From positions 1,116,001 to 1,180,000 of the forward strand of contig NZ_PSYW01000001.1 of assembly GCF_003383095.1 (NCBI RefSeq): a stretch of 64,000 bases of DNA, read 5' to 3'. The notes below the pieces were generated by a model. It had not been told where the DNA came from. It saw nothing but the letters and a program-made list of their open reading frames with translations, and did not search any database. Source of the DNA: Haloferax sp. Atlit-12N. GTDB lineage: Archaea; Halobacteriota; Halobacteria; Halobacteriales; Haloferacaceae. The position numbers were made by a program, and so were the translations under genes. Below, piece after piece: positions 55,450 to 64,000 of this stretch (positions are counted from its first letter, which is position 1; the number at the start of each line of letters is the position of its first letter).

Positions 55450-55532
55450 TTCCCAAAACGTCTGGAGCGGTCTATCTACGACGGCGGAATCGTCGTCATT
55501 GCAAAAGCAGTCGCTCCCAGCAGACAAAACTC

Positions 55533-55538
55533 AAAAAA
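55533..55538 (-). terminator. T-tract after atpI
   Basis: Six Ts on the minus strand (A-run in the given strand) 17-22 bases after the atpI stop. In archaea such U-tracts are enough for factor-light termination; with the internal promoter it would split atpHI from atpKECFAB. Confidence 0.45.
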
Positions 55539-55554
55539 GAATCGTCGGTGAGGG

Positions 55555-57765
55555 TTAGTCTTCGGTCGTGAACTCGCGGTCGTACCCGAACGGGTTGTAC
55601 TCGCGGCCGCCGCCCTCGAAGAACTTGTTGAAGAACTCGACGTACTCGAGACGCACGGCCTGCAGGCCGGCGCTCGTGACGCCGAGTGCGAGGACGACGA
55701 GGTGACCGACGACGAGGACGAGCAGTCCGCCCACGACGCCCGCGGCACCCGTGTGGAAGATGCCGCCGAACAGGACTTCGGTCACTTCGTAGCCGTGGTA
55801 ACTCAGCGTTTCACCCGCGCCGAGTGCCGCAACCGCGGCGGAGTCGGGCATTCCGCCGAGCCCGAAGTGCCAGCCGCCGTGGTCGTCGACGTACACGCCG
55901 AAGACGAGCAGGTTGACGGCGAACGCCATCGACGCCTTCGCGATGAGGACCGCGCCCAGACGCGTGTACGACAGGACGTTCGAAAGCGGGGCGGCGAACT
56001 CGACGAGTTCGGCCAGTTCGGCCATCCCGAGGAGCACCGCGCCGAGGATGTACATCCCGAACCCGATCCAGCCGACGGTGAACGAGAAGCCGGAGAAGCC
56101 GAGCGGGATGAGCCCGTCAGCCGCGAACGTGGTGAACAGGAACTCCGGCGGCACGCCACCGAGCGCGTCGCTGAAGATCCAGATCCACAGGCCGTTCAGC
56201 ATGAGGATCCACGAACCGCTTTCGAGGACTGCGTCCTTCGCACCGTGGAGTTCGTAGTTCTCGAAGAAGTCGAGGATGTACCCCACGTTGACGTGGAAGA
56301 TACCGACGGCGACGCTCACGGTGAGCCAACCGAGGGCCCACTCAGAGGTGGCCGGCGACAGTCCCTTCTCGATCGGCGGGTGCGACATCCCGAGCACTCC
56401 TTCCCAGAAGTATTCGGTGATGAGGTGGAAGCCGAATATCTCGCCGTAGAGGATGCCGAACAACGTCGTGAACAGCCCCGCGGCGATGGTGACGCCACCC
56501 ATGCTCTTGAGCGCGCCATCGTCGAACTTCGAGTAGAGGAAGAAGCCGATGGCGGTGTAGATGACACCGTACCCGAGGTCACCGATCATGAACCCGAAGA
56601 ACGTCGGGAACGTCAGGAACAGGATGATGGTCGGGTCGAACTCGTAGTAGCTCGGGCGGTTGACCGCCTGAACGAGGATTTCGAACGGCTTGACTGCGCC
56701 GCTGTTCTTCTGGACGACCGGCGGGTCGTCGCTGGACATCGAGACCGTTCCGCCGTCGGTGGCGGCGACCGTACCGCCGGTCTCGGCGACGTCCTCGCGC
56801 GCGTGGTCGTGCCCGTCACGCGAGAACTCGGCGCGTTCGAGTTCTTCGACCGCGACGTGCTCGCCGACCTCGTCTTTGAGCGTGCTCGCGAACGTGTTGT
56901 AGCGCTCGGTCGGAATCCAGCCCTCGGCGACGAAAGCGTTCTCCGTCGTCGCGAACGAAAGCGGCGCTTCCGTCTTCTGGACGTCGATTGCGAGTCGCTC
57001 CTCGGCGGCGAGGAGGAACTCGCCCTCCTCGACGGCGATGTCGTGAAGCTCGGACTCGACGGTCTCGAGCTTCGACTCGGTTTCGCGCTTCTGCTGTTCG
57101 AGGTCGCGGATGTGCTCTTCGGGGCTTCCCGAGGCGTCCGGGACTTCGAGCGTGGCGAACTCGACGCCGACGAGCGCGTCGGCGAGCGCCATCTCGTCGG
57201 CACCGTCGACCGGGCGACCGAAGATGGCGTGCGTGCGCTCACCTGAGAAGATCTCGTAGGCGTTGATGTCGTCGGCGTCGACGACGGCACGCTCGACGGG
57301 TTCGACCTTCCCCTGTCCGACGACGACCTGCAGGGTCTCGTACCCCGAAAGCAGGTCGAGGTCGAGTCCGAGGTCGACGAACGGCTCCATCGCGTCGATT
57401 TCTTCGTCCACCGCGCGGAGCTCGTTTTCGAGCTCGGAGCGGCGGTCGTCCAGTTCATTGACTTCGGCTCGAATCTCTTCGAGGGGCTCGCCGAGCGCGT
57501 CGTCGGGGACGATGCGCTGCCGGCCGGAGTCGGTGTCTTCGACCCCGAGGATGCTCTTGAGCGAGCGGACGGTGACGAGCTTGTCGGACGCGCTCTCGGC
57601 GCCTTCGATGGGCGACCCCGTCTCGAATCCGAACTCCTCCTGCCACGAACCGTCGTATTCGGTGACGTGCAGCAGTCGGAGGTCGTGGACAGCCTCGATG
57701 ACCTCGGGCATGACGCCCTTGGAACCGGTCACCGAGACCTTGCTCATCTGCTCAGGTCTGAGCAT
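55555..57765 (-). CDS. atpI: A-type ATP synthase subunit I (a-subunit homologue)
   Basis: 736 residues from MLRPEQMSKVSVTGSKGVMP. The N-terminal half is cytoplasmic with long helices (EIRAEVNELDDRRSELENELRAVDEEID). The C-terminal half has about eight membrane helices: FLTFPTFFGFMIGDLGYGVIY, IAAGLFTTLFGILYGEIFGF, then the stator arginine helix LSNVLSYTRLGAVLIAKASMAFAVN (Arg within the ion path). It channels ions at the ring interface. It overlaps atpH by 14 bases. Confidence 0.96.
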   Translation of the reverse strand: MLRPEQMSKVSVTGSKGVMPEVIEAVHDLRLLHVTEYDGSWQEEFGFETGSPIEGAESASDKLVTVRSLKSILGVEDTDSGRQRIVPDDALGEPLEEIRAEVNELDDRRSELENELRAVDEEIDAMEPFVDLGLDLDLLSGYETLQVVVGQGKVEPVERAVVDADDINAYEIFSGERTHAIFGRPVDGADEMALADALVGVEFATLEVPDASGSPEEHIRDLEQQKRETESKLETVESELHDIAVEEGEFLLAAEERLAIDVQKTEAPLSFATTENAFVAEGWIPTERYNTFASTLKDEVGEHVAVEELERAEFSRDGHDHAREDVAETGGTVAATDGGTVSMSSDDPPVVQKNSGAVKPFEILVQAVNRPSYYEFDPTIILFLTFPTFFGFMIGDLGYGVIYTAIGFFLYSKFDDGALKSMGGVTIAAGLFTTLFGILYGEIFGFHLITEYFWEGVLGMSHPPIEKGLSPATSEWALGWLTVSVAVGIFHVNVGYILDFFENYELHGAKDAVLESGSWILMLNGLWIWIFSDALGGVPPEFLFTTFAADGLIPLGFSGFSFTVGWIGFGMYILGAVLLGMAELAELVEFAAPLSNVLSYTRLGAVLIAKASMAFAVNLLVFGVYVDDHGGWHFGLGGMPDSAAVAALGAGETLSYHGYEVTEVLFGGIFHTGAAGVVGGLLVLVVGHLVVLALGVTSAGLQAVRLEYVEFFNKFFEGGGREYNPFGYDREFTTED

Positions 57766-58084
57766 CAACCGCCTCCTCGAATTGGCCGATGGCGAATTCG
57801 ACCGCGTCGTCGATGTGGTCTTCCGCCTCGGCAACCAGTTCGTCGCGGGCGTCCTCGCCTTCTTCGAGGATGCGTTCCCGCTCCGACTCTATGTCCGCGC
57901 GTCCCTCCTGTAGACGCTCGGATTCGAGCTCTGCGGCCTCTTCTTCGGCCTCGGAGCGAATCTCATCGGCTTCGCGACGCGCCTCCGCGACGAGCTCCTC
58001 ACGTTTGGCCTCGGCCTCTTCAACGATGTCGTCGGCCTCCTGCTCGGCCGTTTTGATTCGTTCGAGAACCTCTTGTCTCGGCAT
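57752..58084 (-). CDS. atpH: A-type ATP synthase subunit H (peripheral stalk)
   Basis: 110 residues from MPRQEVLERIKTAEQEADDI: one unbroken acidic coiled coil with right-handed hendecad-like spacing (EEAEAKREELVAEARREADE), ending FAIGQFEEAVDAQT. It pairs with E. First gene of the cluster; TATA at 58115-58123 is about 33 bases upstream of the start, so the leader is about 6 bases. Confidence 0.93.
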   Translation of the reverse strand: MPRQEVLERIKTAEQEADDIVEEAEAKREELVAEARREADEIRSEAEEEAAELESERLQEGRADIESERERILEEGEDARDELVAEAEDHIDDAVEFAIGQFEEAVDAQT

Positions 58085-58114
58085 ACTCGTATCACAGGAA
58101 CGTTGCACAAGCGC

Positions 58115-58123
58115 TGTATAAGG
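58115..58123 (-). promoter_or_regulatory. TATA box of the ATP synthase operon
   Basis: CCTTATACA on the minus strand, 27 bases from the expected start near 58091. Confidence 0.65.
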
Positions 58124-58239
58124 TGTTTGCGGAAAGTCTGTGACAGACGCCCGCGAAACGGGGGGTCGAACCCCCCGCGAACGCCGACCGGCGCGGCGAA
58201 TCCGCACCGTTATCATCGGTGAGTCCTAATCCCGGCGCG

Positions 58240-58863
58240 ATGGGAGTCCTCGAAAACAAAGCGCGGGCCCGCCTGTTCTACAAGTACCTCTCGAAGGTGT
58301 ACGACCGGGTGAACCCGTTCATCTGGAACGAGGAGATGCGCGACGAGGCGCTGGAGATGCTCGACATCCAGCAGGGCGACCGCGTCCTCGACGTAGGCTG
58401 TGGCACCGGCTTCGGAACCGAGGGACTGCTCCGCTACACCGACGACGTCCACGGCCTCGACCAGAGCATCCACCAGATGCAGAAGGCGTGGGAGAAGTTC
58501 GGCAAGAACGACGAGGTCAGGTTCTATCGCGGGGACGCAGAGCGGCTCCCCTTCGCCGACGACTCCTTCGACGTCATCTGGTCGTCCGGCTCCATCGAGT
58601 ACTGGCCGAACCCGGTCACCGCGCTCGAGGAGTTCCGACGCGTGGTGAAGCCGGGGAGTAAAGTTCTCGTCGTCGGTCCCGACGACCCGAAATCCGGCGT
58701 CTTCCAGAAGTTGGCGGACGCCATCATGCTGTTCTACGACGAGGAGGAAGCCGACCGGATGTTCGAGGCCGCCGGCTTCGTCGACATCGAACACCACATC
58801 CTCCAGCGCCAACCCGGCAGTCCACGGGCCATCGTGACCATCGCGCGCGCACCAGAGGAATAA
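58240..58863 (+). CDS. SAM-dependent methyltransferase, probably of a quinone-type substrate
   Basis: 207 residues from MGVLENKARARLFYKYLSKV; an ATG seven codons earlier is out of family. Motif I is VLDVGCGTGFGTEG; the acidic loop HGLDQSIHQMQKAW, the DSFDVIWSSGSIEYWPNPVTALEE strand and the post-motif RVVKPGSKVLVVGP complete class I. The N-terminal FYKYLSKVYDRVNPFIW resembles MPBQ/menaquinone-type methyltransferases, so a methylated menaquinone is a plausible product; not proven. Divergent from atpH, which fits a respiratory context. Confidence 0.82.
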   Translation: MGVLENKARARLFYKYLSKVYDRVNPFIWNEEMRDEALEMLDIQQGDRVLDVGCGTGFGTEGLLRYTDDVHGLDQSIHQMQKAWEKFGKNDEVRFYRGDAERLPFADDSFDVIWSSGSIEYWPNPVTALEEFRRVVKPGSKVLVVGPDDPKSGVFQKLADAIMLFYDEEEADRMFEAAGFVDIEHHILQRQPGSPRAIVTIARAPEE

Positions 58864-58911
58864 ACGCGACCGCCGCGTTCGACTCGGACGCTCGTTTTCG
58901 TCACCGCTGAC

Positions 58912-59394
58912 TCACGACGCCTTCGCTTCGAGCGCCGCGACCGGCGTCTCCCCGTCGAAGACGCGAACGGTCACCGCCGCGCCCGGTTCGATATCAGGGT
59001 CGTTCGTCCCCGCGAGTTCGAGTGTCGCCGTCTCGCCCGCGGTCCACCGGGAGTCGGCCGCGGCGTTGAACGGACCGGTCGGCCCCGGCCGGAACCCGCT
59101 GGCCGAGAAGAACGGGACCGGCGGTTGGTGTGCGAGCGGTTCTCCATCCACGGAGATTCGAATCGCGAGCGACTCCACGTCGAGTGGTGCGCCGCCCTCG
59201 TGCGTCAGCGACAGTGTGTCACCCGAGACCCCGAGCGACAGCGCCGTCGGCCGAGTCGGTGTCGGCGAGGAGTCGGCCGCGTCGAACGCCGCCGCGCCCA
59301 CGGCGGCCGCGACGACGACCACGAGACCGATGAGGAGCACGCTCCCGAGAAGCACGGACGAGCCGCGAGTCGAGCGGCGGAACTGACGAGACAT
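58912..59394 (-). CDS. Type IV pilin-like protein
   Basis: 160 residues starting MSRQFRRSTRGSSVLLGSVL. A basic N-terminus (RRSTRG) then the hydrophobic helix SVLLGSVLLIGLVVVVAAAVGAAAF with an archaeal prepilin-type cleavage context at RGSS, and a beta-rich acidic domain (LSLGVSGDTLSLTHEGGAPLDVESLAIRI is the haloarchaeal pilin/DUF1628-like repeat, given here in part). Probably processed by PibD and placed in a pilus or the membrane. The adjacent secreted protein gene may be related. Confidence 0.78.
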   Translation of the reverse strand: MSRQFRRSTRGSSVLLGSVLLIGLVVVVAAAVGAAAFDAADSSPTPTRPTALSLGVSGDTLSLTHEGGAPLDVESLAIRISVDGEPLAHQPPVPFFSASGFRPGPTGPFNAAADSRWTAGETATLELAGTNDPDIEPGAAVTVRVFDGETPVAALEAKAS

Positions 59395-59433
59395 CGAGAC
59401 GGGGTGGTCCCGTCATGAGATAAGAACCTCCGG

Positions 59434-60801
59434 TCAGATGACTGCCGGCGGACCGACCGCCGCACCGTGTGAGACGACCGAGGCGCTCTCGCTCGACTCT
59501 GTCGGCGTCGACGACGCCATCGCGGCGGTGTCGTTCGTCCCCGCGGTCGTGTTCGTCACGAGGATGGGCATCGACGTCGGTGAAGTAGTGAGGACGACCG
59601 CCGAGTTACCCTTAATCACCGTAATCGTGTAGGGAGACGACGGCGAGACGGTCCAGAGCATCCCGTCGGAGCCGGTGTGACCGAGGAGGGTACTCTCCTG
59701 GCTGGCCTCGAGCCCGATGGTCACGTTCGCGTCTACCGGGTCGTCGCTCCTGCTTTCGTTCAGTTGGATTCGGAGCGGTCCGCCGGGGTAGGTCCGGTCG
59801 ACGGTGAGCGCGAGGCCGTCTTTGACCTCAGTCGCGACGGCACCGGTCGCTATCGAGCCGAGGGGCCGAGTCTGCGACTCCTTGAACACGCGCCCGCTTC
59901 CGGCATCGACGTAGGCGGTCAGCTGGCCGCGGTCGTAGTTGATTCGCACCCGGTGGCTGTCTCCGGCGCTGATGACGTTGGTCCCGTTCTGCGCGGCGCG
60001 GCTCGAGTAGATCGTGGGGTAGCTCTCCGCGACGATGTCGAGGGCCTCCTCGTAAGAGACCGTACTCTGGTCGCGGTTGCGGAGCCCGGCGCGGTAGGCC
60101 TCGCGGACGTACTCGCCGTCGGCCACGACGCTGAGGACGACGCCCATCTCGCTCGTTCGGACGGAGAACCGAGCGGTGTCGGACTGGCCGGACATGACCG
60201 TAACGGCGTACTTCCGAACCGGACCGGTGAACGTGTCGAGCTCGCGTTCAAGCGCCGCGAGTCGGCCGGAGTTGATAGAGAAGTCCGGCGTCTCGGTGGC
60301 GAGTTCGCGGAGGGCGACGCGTCGCTCGTTGAGTCCGCGGGCCTCGGCGTCGATTCGCGCGAGTTCGACGAGGAGTTCGCGCTCGGTGAGGTCCCCACGG
60401 TTGAACCGTTCGATTGCGGAGCGTTGCGCGCTTTGCAGTGCAATCGCGCGCTGCTCGATGCTGTTTAGCTCGTCGAGAATGAGCTGTTGTCGGGTGTTGT
60501 CGTTGGTCGCCGATTCGATGCGCTCGATGGACGCCCCCGTCTGAATCTGTTCACCGGCCCTGAGGGCGGCGAAGTCGAGGGACGGACCGAGGTCGACGTG
60601 GTGTGCTTCGACCGTCGCCTGGACCAGTTCAGACGACGGGATATCGAGGACGTGAATCGTCTCGTTGGACGGCGACTCTACCTGCGCGGGGTCCGCCCCG
60701 TCGAGAGCCGCCGCTCGGGTCGAACCGTCGGCGGGTCCGACCGCGCCGAGCACTGGCGACGCCAGTAACAGCATGACGACGACAAGCGGGAGGGCCTTCA
60801 T
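59434..60801 (-). CDS. Secreted haloarchaeal protein (DUF7096-like)
   Basis: 455 residues from MKALPLVVVMLLLASPVLGA, a clear signal peptide. Then a helical region (RQQLILDELNSIEQRAIALQ..., residues about 110-200), a PepSY-like middle (ALDIVAESYP near YEEAL; RGQLTAYVDAGSGRVFKESQ), and a C-terminal Ig-like domain rich in Thr/Ser ending in a hydrophobic stretch (GAAVGPPAVI). The pieces match a haloarchaeal surface-protein family I know as DUF7096/DUF7094. Divergent from a membrane-tethered regulator, so the pair may work together. Role unknown. Confidence 0.68.
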   Translation of the reverse strand: MKALPLVVVMLLLASPVLGAVGPADGSTRAAALDGADPAQVESPSNETIHVLDIPSSELVQATVEAHHVDLGPSLDFAALRAGEQIQTGASIERIESATNDNTRQQLILDELNSIEQRAIALQSAQRSAIERFNRGDLTERELLVELARIDAEARGLNERRVALRELATETPDFSINSGRLAALERELDTFTGPVRKYAVTVMSGQSDTARFSVRTSEMGVVLSVVADGEYVREAYRAGLRNRDQSTVSYEEALDIVAESYPTIYSSRAAQNGTNVISAGDSHRVRINYDRGQLTAYVDAGSGRVFKESQTRPLGSIATGAVATEVKDGLALTVDRTYPGGPLRIQLNESRSDDPVDANVTIGLEASQESTLLGHTGSDGMLWTVSPSSPYTITVIKGNSAVVLTTSPTSMPILVTNTTAGTNDTAAMASSTPTESSESASVVSHGAAVGPPAVI

Positions 60802-60946
60802 CGACGTGGGAGTACACGGCGCCGGTACTAAAATGACCCTCTTGCCGCCGTCGACGACGGTGACCAAGGAGACCATACCTCGGCGGCGTATGACGCTGTT
60901 GAATCGATGGAAAGCGTTTTCATCGCCGGATGAAACGGATTTACGT

Positions 60947-62137
60947 ATGCGGAGCGCCGCCCTCATCGTTGCCCTCCTCACCATCGTCTCCGGCGTCGCA
61001 GTCCCGGCGGCGGCCACAGATATGACTGCGGCTGGCGCTCACGGCGTTGACGCGGCAGTCGACGACTCCGGAGTCGACGGTTTCGGTTCCGACTCGCGCT
61101 CGCAAGCGCCTGCCTCCCTCGGCCGCGCACCGCTCGTCACACAGCAGTCGAGTCTCGAACAGTCGCCACAGACGGAGATATCGATTCGGGTTCGCGACGA
61201 CCGCTCGGCCGACTGGCGCATCGAGATGCGCTACGAGCTCGAGACGCGAAACGAGACCGCGGCGTTCGAATCGTTCGTACAGGAGTACGAGCAGGGAACC
61301 ACCGACGTCGGCCCCGATGCCGCCTTCTTTCAGCGCGTCAGCCAGACGGCCGCCGAGCAGACCGGCCGGTCGATGACCGTCCAGAACGCGACGACGACGG
61401 GCCACGTCGAAAACGGGACCGGCGTCCTCGTGTTGAGGTTCACGTGGACGAACTTCGCGGAACAGACTGACGAGGGACTGCGCGTCGGGGACGCCTTCTC
61501 GGCTGCCGATGGCGGGACGTGGCTCTCCTCGCTGCAGTCGAACCAGAACCTCACGATTCAGACGCCCCCGGGCTACGCCGTCAGTGACACGGACATCCCG
61601 CTGGAGAACAACGCCGTCGTCGCCGAGGGGCCGCGGACGTTCGAGTCGACCGAGCAACTCAGCGTGAGTTACGTTTCCACAGGGTCGGACGGAGCCATCC
61701 CGTGGACGCTCGTCGGTGGCGGTGCCATCGTCTTCCTGGTGCTCGTGGCGGGAGTCGTCCTGTTCACCCGGCGGCGACCGACCGACGCTGACACGGGCGG
61801 ACTGTCGGCATCGACGCCCACGCGGCGTCAGGAGCCGATGCCGGAGCCGGCCGACGAACTCGGCACCGACGAGGAGGCTGACGACGACGGCGAAGCAGGC
61901 GAAGCGCCCGACGATATCGACCTCGACTTACTCTCGGACGAAGAGCGGGTCGAACTCCTGTTGGAACGGAGCGGCGGGCGGATGAAGCAGGCGAACATCG
62001 TCAAGGAGACCGGCTGGTCCGACGCCAAGGTCTCACAGCTCCTGTCGGCGATGGCCGACGAGGGGCGCGTCGAGAAACTGCGCCTCGGCCGCGAGAACCT
62101 CATCTCACTCCCCGACGAGGACGAAGACGAGGAGTAA
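60947..62137 (+). CDS. Membrane-tethered winged-helix protein (DUF7345/DUF7343-like)
   Basis: 396 residues from MRSAALIVALLTIVSGVAVP. Signal peptide (1-24), extracellular beta domain (about 60-260; the region with EISIRVRDDRSADWRIEMRY), one membrane helix (GGGAIVFLVLVAGVVLFTRR, about residues 263-282), acidic linker, then a winged helix at about residues 325-390: VELLLERSGGRMKQANIVKE with SDAKVSQLLSAMADEGRVEK and LGRENLISL. An outside sensor joined to a cytoplasmic DNA-binding domain is a one-component signalling design common in haloarchaea but largely unstudied. Divergent from the DUF7096-like gene, a likely target or partner. Confidence 0.82.
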   Translation: MRSAALIVALLTIVSGVAVPAAATDMTAAGAHGVDAAVDDSGVDGFGSDSRSQAPASLGRAPLVTQQSSLEQSPQTEISIRVRDDRSADWRIEMRYELETRNETAAFESFVQEYEQGTTDVGPDAAFFQRVSQTAAEQTGRSMTVQNATTTGHVENGTGVLVLRFTWTNFAEQTDEGLRVGDAFSAADGGTWLSSLQSNQNLTIQTPPGYAVSDTDIPLENNAVVAEGPRTFESTEQLSVSYVSTGSDGAIPWTLVGGGAIVFLVLVAGVVLFTRRRPTDADTGGLSASTPTRRQEPMPEPADELGTDEEADDDGEAGEAPDDIDLDLLSDEERVELLLERSGGRMKQANIVKETGWSDAKVSQLLSAMADEGRVEKLRLGRENLISLPDEDEDEE

Positions 62138-62173
62138 TCGGGCGACGGCGTCGCCGACGGCCGCGGTGCGAAA

Positions 62174-62183
62174 ACGTTTATTC
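62174..62183 (+). promoter_or_regulatory. TATA box of etfBA
   Basis: aacgtttatt-type box with core tttattc, centred 27 bases before the ATG at 62207: leaderless. Confidence 0.55.
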
Positions 62184-62206
62184 TCCCCCGTCGGTAGTGA
62201 ACGTTG

Positions 62207-63004
62207 ATGAAAGTTCTCGTAACCGTCAAGGAGGTCGCCGAGGTCGAAGAGGACTTCGAGCTCGACGGGCTCCGCGTGGCGGACCAGTACCTCGACTACG
62301 ACCTCAACGAGTGGGACGAGTACGCGGTCGAGGAAGCCGTCCAAATCGCCGAGGAGAGCGACGACGACGTGGAGGTCGTCGCCGTCACCATCGGCCCCGA
62401 GCGGTCCGAGGAGACCATCCGCATGGCGCTCGCCAAGGGCGTCGACCGCGCGGTCCGCGTGTGGGACGACGCGCTCGACGGCGTGGACCTGCTCGACGTG
62501 GGCGCGAAGACGCGCCTGCTCTCGGCAGTCGTCGAGGAGGAAGACCCCGACCTCGTCCTGACAGGCGTGCAGGCGAACGACGACAGCTTCGGCGCGACCG
62601 GCGTCTCGCTCGCCTCGGCAATCGACTTCGAGTGGGCCGCGGTCGTGAACGCGCTCGATCTCGATGCCGACGGCGGCGTGGCGAACGTCCGCCGCGAGCT
62701 CGAAGGCGGCGTGGAGGAACTCACCGAGGTTGACCTGCCCGCGGTCCTCACCATCCAGACCGGTATCAACGAGCCCCGCTACGCGAGCCTTCGCGGGATT
62801 CGGCAGGCCCAGTCGAAGGAAATCAAGCCGCTCGCGCTCTCCGACCTCGGCCTCGACGCCGCGGCGGTCGAGTCCGACCTCGTCCTGACCGACGTGTACG
62901 AGCCGGAGACCGAGTCCGACGCGACTTACTTCGAGGGTGACGCCGGGGAGCAGGCCGCCGACCTTGCGACCGTCCTCCGCGAGAAGGGGGTGGGCGCGCA
63001 ATGA
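62207..63004 (+). CDS. etfB: Electron transfer flavoprotein beta subunit
   Basis: 265 residues from MKVLVTVKEVAEVEEDFELD (the TTG one codon earlier is out of family). The EtfB pattern is there: LNEWDEYAVEEAVQIAEE, VVAVTIGPERSEETIRMALAKGVD, DLVLTGVQANDDSFGATGVSLA and AVLTIQTGINEPRYASLRGI. It binds the second nucleotide (AMP or FAD) and passes electrons from acyl-CoA or similar dehydrogenases to the quinone pool. Its stop overlaps etfA by four bases. Confidence 0.95.
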   Translation: MKVLVTVKEVAEVEEDFELDGLRVADQYLDYDLNEWDEYAVEEAVQIAEESDDDVEVVAVTIGPERSEETIRMALAKGVDRAVRVWDDALDGVDLLDVGAKTRLLSAVVEEEDPDLVLTGVQANDDSFGATGVSLASAIDFEWAAVVNALDLDADGGVANVRRELEGGVEELTEVDLPAVLTIQTGINEPRYASLRGIRQAQSKEIKPLALSDLGLDAAAVESDLVLTDVYEPETESDATYFEGDAGEQAADLATVLREKGVGAQ

Positions 63005-63954
63005 GCGACGTGCTCGCCGTCGTCGAGCACCGCCGCGGAAGCCTCCGCGACGTGTCGTTCGAACTCGTGACGGCCGGTGCCGACCTCGTCGGCGACACCG
63101 GCGGCGACCTCCACCTCGCGGTCATCGGCGGCGACGTGGACGCCTTCGCCGAAGAGCTCTCGCTCGCCGGCGTGGACGCGATTCACACCGTCGCCGAGGG
63201 CGACGAGTTCAACCACGACGTGTACGTGCAGGCCGTCGCGGCCCTCTCCGAGGAACTCGACCCCACGTACGTCCTCATGGGCAACACGGTCAACGGCCTC
63301 GACTACGCCCCCGCGGTCGCAGAGCGCCTCGACCGCCCGCTCGTGACCGACGCCATCGGCCTCCAGAACGACGGCGGCCTCGTCGTCACCCGCGAGATGT
63401 ACGCCTCGAAGGTCGAATCGACCGTCGAGGTCGACGCCGACCGCGCCGCGGTCACCGTCCGTCCCGGCGAGTGGGACGCCGCCGAGGAGCCGGGCGAGCC
63501 CGCGGTCGAGGCCTTCTCGTTCGACCTCGATGAGTCTCGCGTGCGCTCGCGCGTAACTGGCTTCGAGGAAGTCGGCAGCGGCGACGTGGACATCACCGAC
63601 GCCGACGTGCTCGTCTCCGTCGGCCGCGGCATCGAAGAAGAAGAGAACATCGAACTCGTGCAGGAACTCGCCGACGCGCTCGGCGCGACGCTCTCTTCGT
63701 CGCGGCCCATCGTCGACAACGGCTGGCTCCCGAAGGACCGACAGGTCGGCCAGTCCGGGAAGGTCGTCACGCCGAAGTTCTATATCGCAATCGGCATCTC
63801 CGGCGCCGTCCAGCACGTCGCCGGGATGAAGGGTGCCGAGAACATCGTCGCCATCAACACCGACCCCGACGCGCCCATCTTCGACATCGCCGACTACGGC
63901 ATCGTCGGCGACCTCTTCGAGGTCGTTCCGGAACTCATCGAGCAGTTCGAGTAA
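63001..63954 (+). CDS. etfA: Electron transfer flavoprotein alpha subunit
   Basis: 317 residues from [20 protein letters not shown]. The N-terminal domain resembles EtfB; the C-terminal FAD domain has [68 protein letters not shown] in outline, with key parts GQSGKVVTP and [12 protein letters not shown], where FAD binds. It ends [19 protein letters not shown]-run (63965-63969) eleven bases after the stop may end the transcript. Confidence 0.95.
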   Translation: MSDVLAVVEHRRGSLRDVSFELVTAGADLVGDTGGDLHLAVIGGDVDAFAEELSLAGVDAIHTVAEGDEFNHDVYVQAVAALSEELDPTYVLMGNTVNGLDYAPAVAERLDRPLVTDAIGLQNDGGLVVTREMYASKVESTVEVDADRAAVTVRPGEWDAAEEPGEPAVEAFSFDLDESRVRSRVTGFEEVGSGDVDITDADVLVSVGRGIEEEENIELVQELADALGATLSSSRPIVDNGWLPKDRQVGQSGKVVTPKFYIAIGISGAVQHVAGMKGAENIVAINTDPDAPIFDIADYGIVGDLFEVVPELIEQFE

Positions 63955-63964
63955 GCACCTCCCG

Positions 63965-63969
63965 TTTTT
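63965..63969 (+). terminator. T-tract after etfBA
   Basis: Five Ts shortly after the etfA stop, typical of archaeal termination. The last 30 bases of the window show nothing else. Confidence 0.35.
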
Positions 63970-64000
63970 GGTCCAGATTTTTGCGGATGCGGACTCGTGA

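Overview
This window is a piece of chromosome from an extremely halophilic archaeon, most likely Haloferax or a close relative. The proteins are strongly acidic, GC is high outside one provirus gene, many start codons sit about 27 bp from a TATA box (leaderless mRNAs), and the gene order (tef1A-rps10, fusA, rps7-rps12, nusA, split rpoA and rpoB, rpoH; the A-type ATP synthase cluster; pyrE; ribB-rbkR; a long-tailed MinD) matches what I remember of the Haloferax volcanii chromosome. The species is an inference from gene content and order.

Layout. (1) 1-4.7 kb: the right-hand end of an integrated virus or plasmid that stops at the 3' end of tRNA-Ala(CGC). It holds a rightward run of small, tightly overlapping, probably structural genes, one AT-rich 'moron' gene with its own promoter, and a leftward block with a coiled-coil protein and two tiny C2H2-type zinc proteins. 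(2) 4.8-22.4 kb: information-processing genes, almost all on the minus strand: rpoH-rpoB2-rpoB1-rpoA1-rpoA2-nusA, mscS-like, rps12-rps7, fusA, an ACT protein with homoserine dehydrogenase, tef1A-rps10. (3) 22.6-23.3 kb: two identical tRNA-Asp genes followed by two degenerate palindromic repeat units that each end in a copy of the tRNA-Asp 3' end. (4) 23.3-43.1 kb: mixed housekeeping genes: SDR, HerA-like ATPase with a paired fluoride channel, TiaS, a COG1395-type regulator, glutaredoxin, an ASST-like membrane protein, purine permease, PRTase-type regulator, pyrE, carS, proline dehydrogenase, DUF502, ilvE, ribB-rbkR, zinc-finger microprotein, argS. (5) 43.2-46.9 kb: MinD4-like ATPase divergent from release factor aRF1. 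(6) 47.0-58.1 kb: the whole A-type ATP synthase, atpH-I-K-E-C-F-A-B, then a LOV-domain bacterio-opsin-activator-like regulator, then atpD. (7) 58.2-64 kb: methyltransferase, pilin-like protein, a divergent pair of secreted/membrane proteins (one with a cytoplasmic winged helix), and etfB-etfA.

Points that stand out: a putative blue-light (LOV) regulator inside the ATP synthase cluster, with a perfect 16-bp palindrome touching the atpD promoter; the tRNA-Asp-derived repeat array; a leaderless 35-codon basic upstream ORF that overlaps the homoserine-pathway ACT gene; loss of all four Cys of the usual C-terminal zinc site in RpoB'; an internal terminator and promoter that separate atpK from atpI; and the provirus end at tRNA-Ala. 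Start codons were chosen by family N-termini and by TATA spacing. No CRISPR array, rRNA, IS transposase or integrase gene was seen.
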